Shown here: positions 1 through 8,240 of the stretch, one piece after another
Position numbering within the stretch: position 1 is the first letter of the stretch
Layout: each line of letters starts with the position of its first letter
From: Zoopage sp. CT-All
Lineage: Eukaryota > Zoopagomycota > Zoopagomycetes > Zoopagales > Zoopagaceae
DNA length: 34,816 nt
Direction of reading: 5' to 3'
Assembly (NCBI GenBank): GCA_004114245.1
Contig: QZWS01000044.1
Location: 1-34,816, forward strand
Translations under genes and position numbers: made by a program
The notes under the pieces: model-generated
The model's input: only the letters and a program-made list of their open reading frames with translations
Database searches by the model: none
What the model was told of the DNA's origin: nothing

Positions 1-63
1 GTGAGGGTGGCGGGCGGGTCGATGTCTTGTGCATGGGGGCGCACAGTCACATGACTGCACAAA

Positions 64-345
64 ATGGCCGCAAGCACCAACAGGCCATATTCGCTGCGCA
101 CCTTTAACCCGCCGCATGTGCGCGCCTGGCACCGTTGGGCTGCCACGCTTCTCGGCGGATCCATGTGGCTGTTCATGATGATACGCGCGCGCGAAGACGG
201 CCCGGTGCTGCTGGTGGGAGAAGTTGTCATCGCTGCATTGGGACTGATGTTGTGTGGCTAGGGGTGGAGGCACCCATGGGAGGGTCACGGACATGGGAAT
301 GGCGAGGCGGAGCACCACGGTGAGACGGAGGAGCAGCAGAGATGA
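64..345 (+). CDS. NDUFB2-like small subunit of mitochondrial complex I
   Basis: Two exons, 64-213 and 262-345, give a 77-residue protein. The intron (214-261, 48 nt) starts GTGGGAG and ends CTAG. Splicing converts a dead-end reading into LLGWRHPWEG followed by a His/Glu-rich tail. The core is an HxWHRW start, one membrane segment (about residues 26-40, containing MWLF) and an R-x-R-E-D-G stretch just before G-W-R-H-P-W. This order of membrane Trp cluster, charged D/G turn and HPW/HPY motif is what NDUFB2-type accessory subunits of NADH:ubiquinone oxidoreductase show, and the size fits. These subunits sit in the membrane arm. The ATG at 64 has a good context (AAAATGG). A short overlapping upstream reading frame (51-107) could dampen translation. 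Family assignment is from motif recall, not alignment. Confidence 0.62.
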
Positions 346-546
346 TGTGTCTGGGCGTGCAGACGCTGATTACTATCAAACTGGATGTAGCCTTTATTCT
401 TTGATGGAGGGCTGCGTGATCAATGACACAGCGGCTCCCTGCTCCTCGTCTACCCAGCAGGCGCATCAACACACAAGGAATTGCATTTGGCGCAAATTAC
501 TACACCCAGCGCGACCAATCCTGACCTCTCGCCAACCAGCACTCAT

Positions 547-2337
547 TCACCGCCTCTCCGTATCCCGAGCACGGATTTCCTCAACTCTTGCATTCAGCAT
601 GCGCAGTGCCGCCTGCACCGCCGCCTCTGGACCGGCCACACTCACAAGGCGATCCTCGGACCCTGGCACTGCCTCATCGATGTTAATCAACGCCCCACTG
701 CGCTGCCGGATCTCATTAATCGATTTGCCGCCACGCCCTATAATGTTGGCAATCATCTCATTGGGGATATACATGTCGCGGCGGTCGCGGTCTCCTGGGA
801 CAGAGCGGTCGCTGCGTGGAGGCGGGCCGTCTCCATAGCGCGAGACACCTCCCGAGGACGCTGGTGCCGGCATATCCGGGCTCCAGTGGTCTGCGCCGCC
901 CACCCGGCCACCACCAGACGCCTGACGACTGCTCATCGGCGCTGGCTGCTGGATATACGACGACAGATCATTGTCATACGACGACTTGCGCATGAGCGGG
1001 GGCGGCATCGGGATTTTGGCAGGGTTGACATACCTCGCCATAGGCAATGACGGCAGCGCACCACCGCCGCTGCGCGACTGCATCAGCATGCGTCCATCAA
1101 ACCGCCCACCTGCATCCAGTACAGACAGCCCTGCAATCGGACTGTATGGAACGTGCGCCTGCGCCTGCGCCTGCATCTGGTCCTTGTTCATCTGAATCAG
1201 ACGGCATAGCTGCGTCACTGCTAGCTCAATGGCTTCCGGCACACCAGTGACCGTCAAGATGCGGTCGTTGGAGTTTGGCAGGCAGCCCTCGTGGCCCTGC
1301 AGTCGCGCGTGACTCTGCTCTTGTAGCTGCTTAACGGTAGCACCACCGCGCCCAATGATGAATCCCATGATGGAGTCGGGTACGAGCAGATTCAGAGTGA
1401 TGAAGATCGGCTCGCTCGGCGGCGGCGCACCCTCGTCTTCGCCTTGCTCGTTGCGCTTCTTAATCAGAATATCGCCGGTGAATTTGCGTGCAATATGGAA
1501 GAATGCCCGCGCCACTTGATCAATAACACCCGACGTCTGTAGCACACGCTCCTGTGTACCGTCGACTGCGTCCTCAATGTGAATGCGAGCATTGCTCTTG
1601 ACACGAATCTCCTGAATGTTCGCTCCAGCCTTTCCGATAATCAGTCCTCCTTCGCGACGGCTGATAAGGGCGCGGATGGTGAGTAAGTTCATGGCCGATG
1701 GAGACGGGGCTGCGTGGATAGCTCGCGGAGGCTGGGGAAGCCCTGCCCCGGAAGGCAGTGGGCCGTAGGAGGTGATGGTGGGCACCGGGCGATCATCTGC
1801 CTCTCTTCCCGACGCCATCCGCTTCCTTACATGCTGTGCGTCTGCGTCCGGGACATACGATGAACTTTCCCGCAACAGATGCGGCTCCTTCGATCGTCGC
1901 CACATGTCGCCACCATCCAAACCCCGCGCCGGCTCGTTATCCCTCAACTTCTTTAGCTCCATTGCCGACGGTGTCGGATGATCCGCCGCAGCGCTAACCC
2001 GTCGCCCCATCCGATCATACGGGTCGTATTCATCATCGTACCCCCCGTGGCCTGTCATGGCAGTGTCTTCCAATCCAGCGTCGTAGTCAACCACGTCGTC
2101 ATCCCACGTGTGCCCACGATCACCGTTTCCGGGTACATTGTCGCCGTCGCCGAATTTCTTGTTATACGCGGTCTGCCCGTAGGGATCCGGGGTTGGGGAG
2201 CGCTGGCGCTTGTTGAAGCCGCCATGCTCGCCGGCGTTGCCTCCAAAGCCACTGCGGGATGACGCCAAGGGCCGTCCCGCCGCATACCGATCACGGCTGC
2301 TGAAGTCCCGTGCGGACGGGGTCGAAAGGGAAGACAT
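547..2337 (-). CDS. Triple KH-domain RNA-binding protein (PCBP / hnRNP K / Pbp2-Hek2 type)
   Basis: A single uninterrupted frame of 596 residues. Three KH domains are visible: KH1 about 219-285 with GKAG (235-238), KH2 about 312-383 with GRGG (329-332), and KH3 about 521-585 with GRGG (534-537). Each has the I-I-G-x-x-G core and downstream I-x-I-x-x-x-x-P/D-G turn. The first 210 residues and the 390-515 linker are low-complexity, rich in Gly/Ser/Asp/Pro. Two adjacent KH domains, a long linker and a C-terminal KH is the arrangement of poly(C)-binding proteins and fungal Pbp2/Hek2, which bind single-stranded pyrimidine-rich RNA and control mRNA stability, localisation or telomeric transcripts. 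The start ATG is at 2337, with a TATA-like element about 40 nt upstream. It converges with the NDUFB2-like gene, about 200 bp between stop codons. No intron is seen, unlike most neighbours. Confidence 0.88.
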   Translation of the reverse strand: MSSLSTPSARDFSSRDRYAAGRPLASSRSGFGGNAGEHGGFNKRQRSPTPDPYGQTAYNKKFGDGDNVPGNGDRGHTWDDDVVDYDAGLEDTAMTGHGGYDDEYDPYDRMGRRVSAAADHPTPSAMELKKLRDNEPARGLDGGDMWRRSKEPHLLRESSSYVPDADAQHVRKRMASGREADDRPVPTITSYGPLPSGAGLPQPPRAIHAAPSPSAMNLLTIRALISRREGGLIIGKAGANIQEIRVKSNARIHIEDAVDGTQERVLQTSGVIDQVARAFFHIARKFTGDILIKKRNEQGEDEGAPPPSEPIFITLNLLVPDSIMGFIIGRGGATVKQLQEQSHARLQGHEGCLPNSNDRILTVTGVPEAIELAVTQLCRLIQMNKDQMQAQAQAHVPYSPIAGLSVLDAGGRFDGRMLMQSRSGGGALPSLPMARYVNPAKIPMPPPLMRKSSYDNDLSSYIQQPAPMSSRQASGGGRVGGADHWSPDMPAPASSGGVSRYGDGPPPRSDRSVPGDRDRRDMYIPNEMIANIIGRGGKSINEIRQRSGALINIDEAVPGSEDRLVSVAGPEAAVQAALRMLNARVEEIRARDTERR

Positions 2338-2377
2338 GTGCGATGATGGACTGGGCTAGCTATGCAGTCTGACGGGG

Positions 2378-2383
2378 TATATA
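2378..2383 (-). promoter_or_regulatory. Possible TATA element of the KH-protein gene
   Basis: TATATA lies about 41-46 nt upstream of the minus-strand ATG at 2337. The region 2338-2835 further upstream is purine-rich and holds no convincing gene. The plus-strand open stretch at 2362-2802 is Arg-rich and looks like chance. Weak evidence: a short motif only. Confidence 0.28.
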
Positions 2384-2835
2384 CAAAGAGAGGGGGAGTC
2401 AGCGCGTCGGAAACGGTGAGAAGAGAAATGCGGCGGCGGAGAAAGCAGCATGGTGTGGTGGATGGGCTTACAGAGAATGGAGGAGAGGCAGCGAGGAGAG
2501 AGGCGGCGAGGCGGCGAGGAACAAGAGCGGTTGGCAGGCGAGGTGGCGCGGTGCGGTTGGCTTGTATGAGCAGGCTTTTCAGCTCATTTCACCCTGCACA
2601 CCATCGCCATGACGCTACGGCGACTCCCCGCTGGGCGAGCAAAGCTATTCAGAGCAGCGCGTCTGTCTCGCGCCAAACTAGACTGTCATGTAACTCTGTT
2701 CAAACCCCTGCTGACATTGTCACTGACATCAGCCCTGTTCCAATTCTTGTGTACACTTCTGCATGTGACCACGTTCAATCATGGTGGACAATTGCCACTT
2801 GATTTTACTTGGTTTGGTGGTTTTGTTCTCAGTTT

Positions 2836-3790
2836 CCTGTTATGATTATACTTTGGTAGAGATAATTTTGTCTTTAATAGCTATTTTTAATGTAGCTATC
2901 ACACTATTCTTAATGCCCTTATATGTGGTATAGGGGTAGAAGAGAGATAATATAGGTGGAGAGGGGGAATAGGTCTGAAAAAATTCTATGTGGTGTGATG
3001 TAAGTATATATTTTTATGCTATGATTGAATTCCTAATAGAGTGGTTTTGTCTTTTCTTGTCTAAATAATTATAGAGTTGGTATTAAATGAGGGTGGTAGA
3101 GAGTGTGAAGGGGGGATCAAGGTCTGCAGAATTTAATATATTCTTATGAAATAGAAAAGAGACTGCTCTTCAGCCATCCATCTGCTCCACAATAACACAG
3201 GTTATACTTGCTCTTCTGGCACTAATCTCTGCCCTCCCTATTCCTAGGCTCCTTTTTTAGATTACTTCTTTTACCAAGCTAGTTGTTATAAATAATAGTT
3301 CATTTCTCTTAATATTTACTAACTAGAGAAATATATCATCTTTTATGAGATTTTACTTTAAAGTCTTTTATATATTTACAAATATAATAAATACTATGAT
3401 GCTTTAATATCAGCCATAAAAAACCCTTACTATCTTTGCTCAAAGTAGGCAATTCTAAATCAAGATGAGTATACATAGGTTATGAAAATTCTAGCAAAGT
3501 AAAGATAATGCTATGCAATATATTTCAATTGTGTATAATCACCTAGAAGGTTAAAAGGGTTTATTGCTTCCATTTCCACTTGAATACAGGAATACTGAAA
3601 CTGCAAAAAACCATCTACATTGCAGTTCCTACTGTTGGGTTGAGTACAATCTCAGATGTGTTCAAGGTTATCAAATTTCTGTATTTGTCAGGAGACATGC
3701 TCTCCTTTTATACCATCAGATTACTAATACCACATCATCACCTTAGCAGCATCTTGCTCTTCTGGGTTCTGCTCCAGGCTGTTTAGTCTA
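2836..3790. repeat. AT-rich gene-free island with diverged direct repeats
   Basis: Base composition drops abruptly from the GC-rich surroundings to clearly AT-rich and recovers just before 3800. No reading frame of any length looks coding. Two diverged direct copies can be seen: TTTTGTCTTT at 2866 and 3045, each followed by a GGTA/T-rich purine stretch (gagaggggga / tgaagggggga) and then GGTCTG at 2972 and 3121. This suggests remnants of a decayed repeat. No terminal repeats or transposase motifs were found. It separates the KH gene from the secreted-protein gene. Confidence 0.45.
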
Positions 3791-3939
3791 ACTAAGCCGT
3801 CGCTCTTATCACAACACGCTTCTGCATCCGACCCGCGTGGCCCTTACCCTCCGCCCGGCATCGGCGCTATCGCCACACATCCTCCCACACCACCACCACC
3901 ACCGCCCCTTACACATTCCTTTCCTTTACACTTACGCTC

Positions 3940-5118
3940 ATGCGCTTGGCCGCCTCCGCCTTTGATGCTGCAGCGGCGCTTCTTCTGGCGATTCTCATCG
4001 CTGCCGCGGTCACCGCGATTCCTTTCACTGCTGGGCACTCTGCTACCATCGATCCTTCTCTTCGCATTCCCATCGCATATTCCGTTGACTTGTCACCCTT
4101 CTCTTCCCTCGTAGCCCTTGGCGCGGATGCACTCCCCCCCTCCACTCATCAGCATTATCGCACCGATTCGTCTTCCACCGACACTCATCTCCACCACCTC
4201 TTCCGCCGCGGAATATCCGACTCCATCAGTAACTTTTTCAAAAAAATCGGCGACGGTCTTAAGAACGGCTTTAAAGCCATTGGCGATGGCATCAAGCACG
4301 GCCTGGACACCGTCGGCAAGGGACTTCAACAGGCGGGCAAGCTCATCAACGTCACGTTCGGGTCCGGCTTCGATAAGGACAAGATCCAGAAGCAATCGGA
4401 TAAAGTCAAGTCGACTTTTGATCAGGGATTTGATGCGACCAATCGTATCGTGAACAAAAGCCTGGATCAGGCGAACCAAGATTTCGAGGCTGCAGGTAAA
4501 CATCTTGTCGAGTTTGGCAAGCAGTTCGCCACGGCTGTCGTATACTACGGCAAGAAGGCCATTGATGGAATTGTGGCAATTGCAAAGAAGGTTGGCAATT
4601 GGATTGTCGATCACAAGGCCATCATCGCCGCCATCGTGGTCGGGTTCATCGTATCGTCCCTCGTGTTTGCCGGCCTCGCGCTCGTCACCATGAACCCAGT
4701 GCTCGCCGGTGCAATTGCTGGTTCCACGGGTGCATTTGTCGGTAATGAAGTCAAGCAAATTGTGCGTGCCGCAGAACAAGGAAAACTCCGTGCTCCGAAG
4801 GATTTTAACGATTTTACGCACCTTGCCGGCGAGCACCTCAAAGACGATGTCATTCCAATCATCACCGGTGGTTTAGGTGGTGCCGCCAGTGTTGTTGTAG
4901 GAAACGCAGTGGGACCGGCCATCGCCGGCGCAGTCGGAAGGAGCGTCGGTCTGCCTGGAAAGGACGTTGTCTCGCACGGTATCACAGATGTACTAAAATC
5001 GTCGGGCCCGGGATTTGCCGGAAAGAGCACGCATTTTGCCATCACGACGGGAACTAAAAGCGCGACCAACAGTGCTGTAATTTTTGGTTCGCAGAACGCA
5101 ATTGGTGCTTTCACTTAG
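3940..5118 (+). CDS. Secreted protein with 11-residue amphipathic repeats and a glycine-zipper segment (function unknown)
   Basis: A 392-residue intronless frame. Residues 1-26 form a signal peptide (hydrophobic AAALLLAILIAAAVTA, cut likely after VTA). A His/Ser/Thr-rich pro-like region ends at a dibasic FRR (88-90), a plausible Kex2 site. The following segment carries three 11-residue repeats of pattern F/L-x-x-I/V-G-x-G-L/I-x-x-G (100-133), a cationic amphipathic helix. Residues 140-225 are charged and helical. Residues 226-270 are a long hydrophobic stretch rich in small residues (HKAIIAAIVV..., GAIAGSTGAFVG), and 305-345 is another Gly/Ala-rich region. The layout suggests a secreted, processed, membrane-interacting protein, for example surface-active, antimicrobial or effector-like. 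This is inference from physical features; I recognise no family. A pyrimidine-rich leader precedes the ATG. Confidence 0.7.
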   Translation: MRLAASAFDAAAALLLAILIAAAVTAIPFTAGHSATIDPSLRIPIAYSVDLSPFSSLVALGADALPPSTHQHYRTDSSSTDTHLHHLFRRGISDSISNFFKKIGDGLKNGFKAIGDGIKHGLDTVGKGLQQAGKLINVTFGSGFDKDKIQKQSDKVKSTFDQGFDATNRIVNKSLDQANQDFEAAGKHLVEFGKQFATAVVYYGKKAIDGIVAIAKKVGNWIVDHKAIIAAIVVGFIVSSLVFAGLALVTMNPVLAGAIAGSTGAFVGNEVKQIVRAAEQGKLRAPKDFNDFTHLAGEHLKDDVIPIITGGLGGAASVVVGNAVGPAIAGAVGRSVGLPGKDVVSHGITDVLKSSGPGFAGKSTHFAITTGTKSATNSAVIFGSQNAIGAFT

Positions 5119-5658
5119 GTAGCCATAGCAGACGCAGGCTATACTCCAATGTGCGACCTACGCGTAGTCGGCCATTGTCCTTGCTGATGCAGTGGGTGGT
5201 AATAATACAACGGCATGCTGACCTGTTGGTTGCAGTATTTCTTCTCCACTGCGTTGACTGGCATGTCTGCAGACTCTAGCATATAGCTGGAAGAATATGT
5301 AGTCAGTAGCCAATAGCTAGCACACCAGCTATTTGAATGTTCTGAACTTTTACATGCAGTGTTACACCTGCCACATTGCACTTCCGCTTATCAACCAAGG
5401 TCAATTACGTTGAATCTTGGGCGCCGCTGATATCGAAATTTGCGAGTAAAAGGGGAGCGGGGGATGGCTATTCAGGCCAGGCTGGAGGGATGGGTCCAGC
5501 CACAGATATATGTGCACAGACGACCAGGACGGTTAGAGATGAGAGTGAAATAACAGAAAAAATGCGCATTGCGAAAGAATAGCTGCAAGAGGGGTGGGCC
5601 AATATCAGGCGATATTAGGCTGGCGAAGAAAAGTTGCGGTCGTAAATATTTGCCGAGG
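5119..5658. other. Intergenic stretch, no gene seen
   Basis: This lies between the stop of the secreted-protein gene and the promoter of the next gene. Short open frames exist on both strands (for example 5376-5582 plus and 5472-5864 minus), but none has recognisable motifs or plausible splice extensions. It probably holds 3' UTR and upstream promoter sequence. Confidence 0.4.
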
Positions 5659-5669
5659 CTATTTATAGC
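5659..5669 (+). promoter_or_regulatory. TATA box of the gene starting at 5803
   Basis: CTATTTATAGC is a good TATA element. It is followed by about 130 nt of pyrimidine-rich leader before the ATG at 5803, which fits a start of transcription around 5690-5700. Position and motif only. Confidence 0.45.
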
Positions 5670-5802
5670 TTCGACCCAACTTGCACTACCCATCCGACGC
5701 AGCATCGACACTAGCCTCACCGAGACCTTCGCGACGCGCCTCGCCTTATCTTCTTTGTGTACATATTCACATTCTTGTGCCTTCATTGCTTCTTGACCTT
5801 TC

Positions 5803-6735
5803 ATGTCTTCTCCACTACTGCCTCCTTCGTCAAACTCAGCGCGCCTTGGGCGATCCAAACCCACCGTTAAGCGCCGAGGGCGCCGTCAAGCTCCCTCCAG
5901 TGAGGTAGTGGATCACATTGACGAGAGCGGGCATGATTGTATCGCCGAAACACATTTACCTGCTGCAGAGGCAAATCTGGCGGATTCTGTAGACATTGAA
6001 TCTCACGCCATCGATTGCAATGACCCAGTTCCTATTGCCGTCGCCACCGTATGTTCTATAGAGAACTACAGCGAATTAAAAACCGCGGAAACAAACGAGG
6101 TGCATTCGATATTGACGGAAGCGAATATGGAAAAGGCTAGTTATGGTACCCGAGAAGCGGACTCAGCTCTCCCCGCCTCATGCACCGCAGATACTATGGA
6201 TGCAGCAGGTGCTGTCAGTGTCCCCAACATTAGTGACGTAGAGCCGACACCCGTGCCAATCACCAATACTGATTCTAGCAAATATTCCGATAACACAAAT
6301 AATATGTCGTACCCTGCAGACACTCCGCCGGAATGCTCCGAGTTCGACGTTGATCTTTACCGCTCTGGCCCGCCGCCACGTAACTACTTTCCTGTTCAAA
6401 GCGATTCGTTTCTCGAGAAGGTCACACCGCCGCCGTCCCGCCTAAGTGTCCCTGAACCTGTGCCGTCCACTCGCATCGAGCGGCTATCACAGGACGAATT
6501 AAGCTTGTATGCAAGCAGCAAGAAGACGCCATATGGGTCACACAGTATGTCAATTGACGGCGGCAAGCGATCACGAAAAGCAGTAATTCGACAGCGGGGA
6601 TTCTACGAGGACGATGACAGCGATGGACATATACCGTGTGCCGGGATCTGCTCGGAGCGGGTCTCTTGGGCCTTCATGTGGCTTGGAGCTTGTGCGGACT
6701 ACTTCAGCTGGTGTCCATCCATCGGTGATATATAG
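5803..6735 (+). CDS. Acidic, mostly disordered protein of unknown function
   Basis: A 310-residue frame. It starts with a Ser/Pro stretch and a basic cluster (about residues 17-28, containing KRRGRR) that could be a nuclear localisation signal. Residues 30-200 are acidic, Ser/Thr/Ala-rich and without predicted fold. A Pro-rich part follows (PPPRNYFP, TPPPSRLSVPEP), then a second basic patch (KRSRKAVIRQRG) and an acidic EDDDSDG. The last about 40 residues become abruptly Cys/Trp-rich, unlike the rest. That may be a translated intron: GTCTCT..TTCAG at 6661-6707 would splice to a shorter tail. I recognise no family. A TATA box at 5659 and a pyrimidine leader support it as a real gene. It converges with the O-methyltransferase, about 55 bp between stops. 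Confidence 0.55.
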   Translation: MSSPLLPPSSNSARLGRSKPTVKRRGRRQAPSSEVVDHIDESGHDCIAETHLPAAEANLADSVDIESHAIDCNDPVPIAVATVCSIENYSELKTAETNEVHSILTEANMEKASYGTREADSALPASCTADTMDAAGAVSVPNISDVEPTPVPITNTDSSKYSDNTNNMSYPADTPPECSEFDVDLYRSGPPPRNYFPVQSDSFLEKVTPPPSRLSVPEPVPSTRIERLSQDELSLYASSKKTPYGSHSMSIDGGKRSRKAVIRQRGFYEDDDSDGHIPCAGICSERVSWAFMWLGACADYFSWCPSIGDI

Positions 6736-6790
6736 TGGGCCAAAATAGCTCTCGTGTAAATGGATATGCAATTGTTCAGTACCTCAGCAT

Positions 6791-7659
6791 CTATTTGTTG
6801 ATTCGAATCAGAGATAGGCCGTCAAAGACAGGCAGTAGTAGGACGTCAACGCCAGGGTCGTCGAGCACTGATGCATTGAAATCGTGCATAGCGCGAGAAA
6901 TGGTTTGATGGCGCGAATCATCGAGGGTCATATCTGCAACCTGACCACGGAAAAGGACTGACTGAACGGTTAGCGGAAGTAGCGAACAGACAAGGCATAC
7001 CGTTATCGGCGATAATGTAACCCCCTGGCGGCACTAGTCGACGCTCGCGTATTACTTGATATTGCTTGCAATAACTTCGCTTGTTGGCATCTGTCAGCAG
7101 CAGCGTGAATAAGGAATCGAGGAGATCAGCCTACCGAGAAAAACCAAATCCAAGGGCACGCTTTCATCCCAAGCTTCTAGTCTAGCAGGCGTCAGTTACC
7201 GTTTACACATCTGCACATCCAACACTTGCTGCGCGTCACCATGAACAAATTCAGTGAGATGGTCAACGCCACACTCCCGTGCCCAGTCCCGCGCAATGTC
7301 GATCCCTTCCTTCCACCGATCACAGCTCCACATCCTCAAACCCGCACTCTCGCTGTTGCACTGCTTCATGGCTAGTGCCATCCATATAGCGCTGTAGCCA
7401 CAGGCGGTGCCCAGCTCAAGCACTCTCCGGGGACGGAGCATTTGTACCAGCGAGAAGAGAAGTCGGCCCTGAAGCGGCGAGACAGCCGTATGCGGGGGTC
7501 CGACATTCGTTTCCATATACTCACGGAGCTTTGCGAGTTTTGGAGGCTCGGAAGAGGAATGCTGCGCCGCGTAAACATCATCTCGGGAAGGCTCGCGCCC
7601 TGATTGGCGCGACGACGCGTATCGCAAACCAACGCGACGACCCCAGAACTATAGATCAT
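6791..7659 (-). CDS. SAM-dependent, metal-binding O-methyltransferase (COMT / CCoAOMT-like, Methyltransf_3)
   Basis: Five exons on the minus strand: 7630-7659, 7209-7561, 7135-7181, 7001-7090 and 6791-6957, giving 228 residues, the usual family size. Seen motifs: SAM motif I VLELGTACGYSA (58-68), VHGDAQ (117-121), LDLVFLDANK with Asp144, and GGYIIADNV with Asp172-Asn173. In CCoAOMT/COMT relatives the two Asp and the Asn bind the divalent metal, so this should be an active metal-dependent methyltransferase of a small hydroxylated substrate. The substrate cannot be read from sequence. Introns of 43 and 44 nt are clear. The 27-nt one (7182-7208) is unusually short, and its donor choice is less certain. 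The first exon (MIYSSGVVAL, 68-nt intron) is inferred, because the main frame has no upstream ATG. The gene is divergent from the BRI3-like gene. Confidence 0.82.
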
Positions 7660-7787
7660 GATGACTGATGCAGTTTTGGCGACAGATTACGGTATTTAGG
7701 GGGATAGGACGCGTTAAACATGTGATGCGCATGGGTCAGCCGATCAGAGCAGTCAGCCGGCTGCCAAGCTTGAGCAACCCGCCATCG
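7660..7787. promoter_or_regulatory. Divergent promoter between O-methyltransferase and BRI3-like gene
   Basis: Only 128 bp separate the two proposed start codons, 7659 on minus and 7788 on plus. Both 5' leaders and promoters must fit here or overlap the coding sequence. No clear TATA box was seen. Translation of the plus gene could also begin upstream at 7668 in the same frame. Confidence 0.4.
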
Positions 7788-8153
7788 ATGCGACCATCGC
7801 CGACCAAGGACGACGTGGAGCACCAGCCGCTGCTCCAGCGCGACGCAGCCTCCAGTGCACTCACTCAGTCCTTTGCCGTGCATGATCACCAACCGCCGCC
7901 CTATTCCATGACCACGGACCGCCAGTCCGATGCGCTATCGCCACCGCCACCGCCGCAGTCGCTGCCATCCCACACCGTCATGTACGTGCTGCCGCAGGAT
8001 CCATGCCCGGCTGGTGGCGAGCACATTTTGCGATGGCGGTTTCCGCTATTGGGCTGGTGTCTTGGAATTTGTTGCTTCCCCGAGGGCTTGCTGTGCTGCC
8101 TTTGCTTGGGGCGTGAGAGGTGTGTCAAGTGCGGCCGCTGGTTCGACCATTAG
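7788..8153 (+). CDS. BRI3 (brain protein I3)-like small membrane protein
   Basis: A 121-residue protein. The N-terminal half is Pro/Gln/Ser-rich and disordered (PPPYSM, SPPPPPQS). The C-terminal third holds a Cys/Leu-rich hydrophobic segment (about 85-108, LGWCLGICCFPEGLLCCLCL) and ends in a C-x-x-C-G motif (CVKCGRWFDH). The same layout, Pro-rich N-terminus plus LGI.CCFPFGLLCCL-type segment plus terminal CxxCG, defines the BRI3 family of small endolysosomal membrane proteins, and the length fits. The role is poorly known. The ATG at 7788 gives the family-sized protein. An in-frame ATG at 7668 would add 40 residues without recognisable features. Confidence 0.72.
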   Translation: MRPSPTKDDVEHQPLLQRDAASSALTQSFAVHDHQPPPYSMTTDRQSDALSPPPPPQSLPSHTVMYVLPQDPCPAGGEHILRWRFPLLGWCLGICCFPEGLLCCLCLGRERCVKCGRWFDH

Positions 8154-8177
8154 TTTGCAGGCTTGGGTCGTATATGT

Positions 8178-8197
8178 AGTGCAGTGCAGTGCAGTGC
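8178..8197. repeat. AGTGC pentanucleotide repeat, four units
   Basis: Four perfect tandem AGTGC units lie in the 87-bp gap between the BRI3-like stop and the kinase start. It is a short microsatellite with no evident role. Confidence 0.6.
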
Positions 8198-8240
8198 GTA
8201 GACTGGAATTTCTGTCATGTGTCTCCTCTACTATTCTCCG

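Noticed and set aside
254-838. Plus-strand open frame of 194 codons overlapping the 3' end of the KH gene
   Set aside because: It is mostly antisense to the third KH domain, has no ATG-consistent motif content and overlaps the spliced end of the complex I gene.
2362-2802. Plus-strand open frame of 146 codons upstream of the KH gene
   Set aside because: Arg-rich low-complexity from a purine-rich leader, with no recognisable motif or splice continuation; it looks like promoter sequence.
2836-3790. Nuclear copy of mitochondrial DNA
   Set aside because: AT-rich composition fits, but no mitochondrial protein, rRNA or tRNA segment could be recognised.
4093-4836. Minus-strand frame of 247 codons
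   Set aside because: It is the antisense shadow of the secreted-protein gene, whose sense frame has a signal peptide, repeats and a leader.
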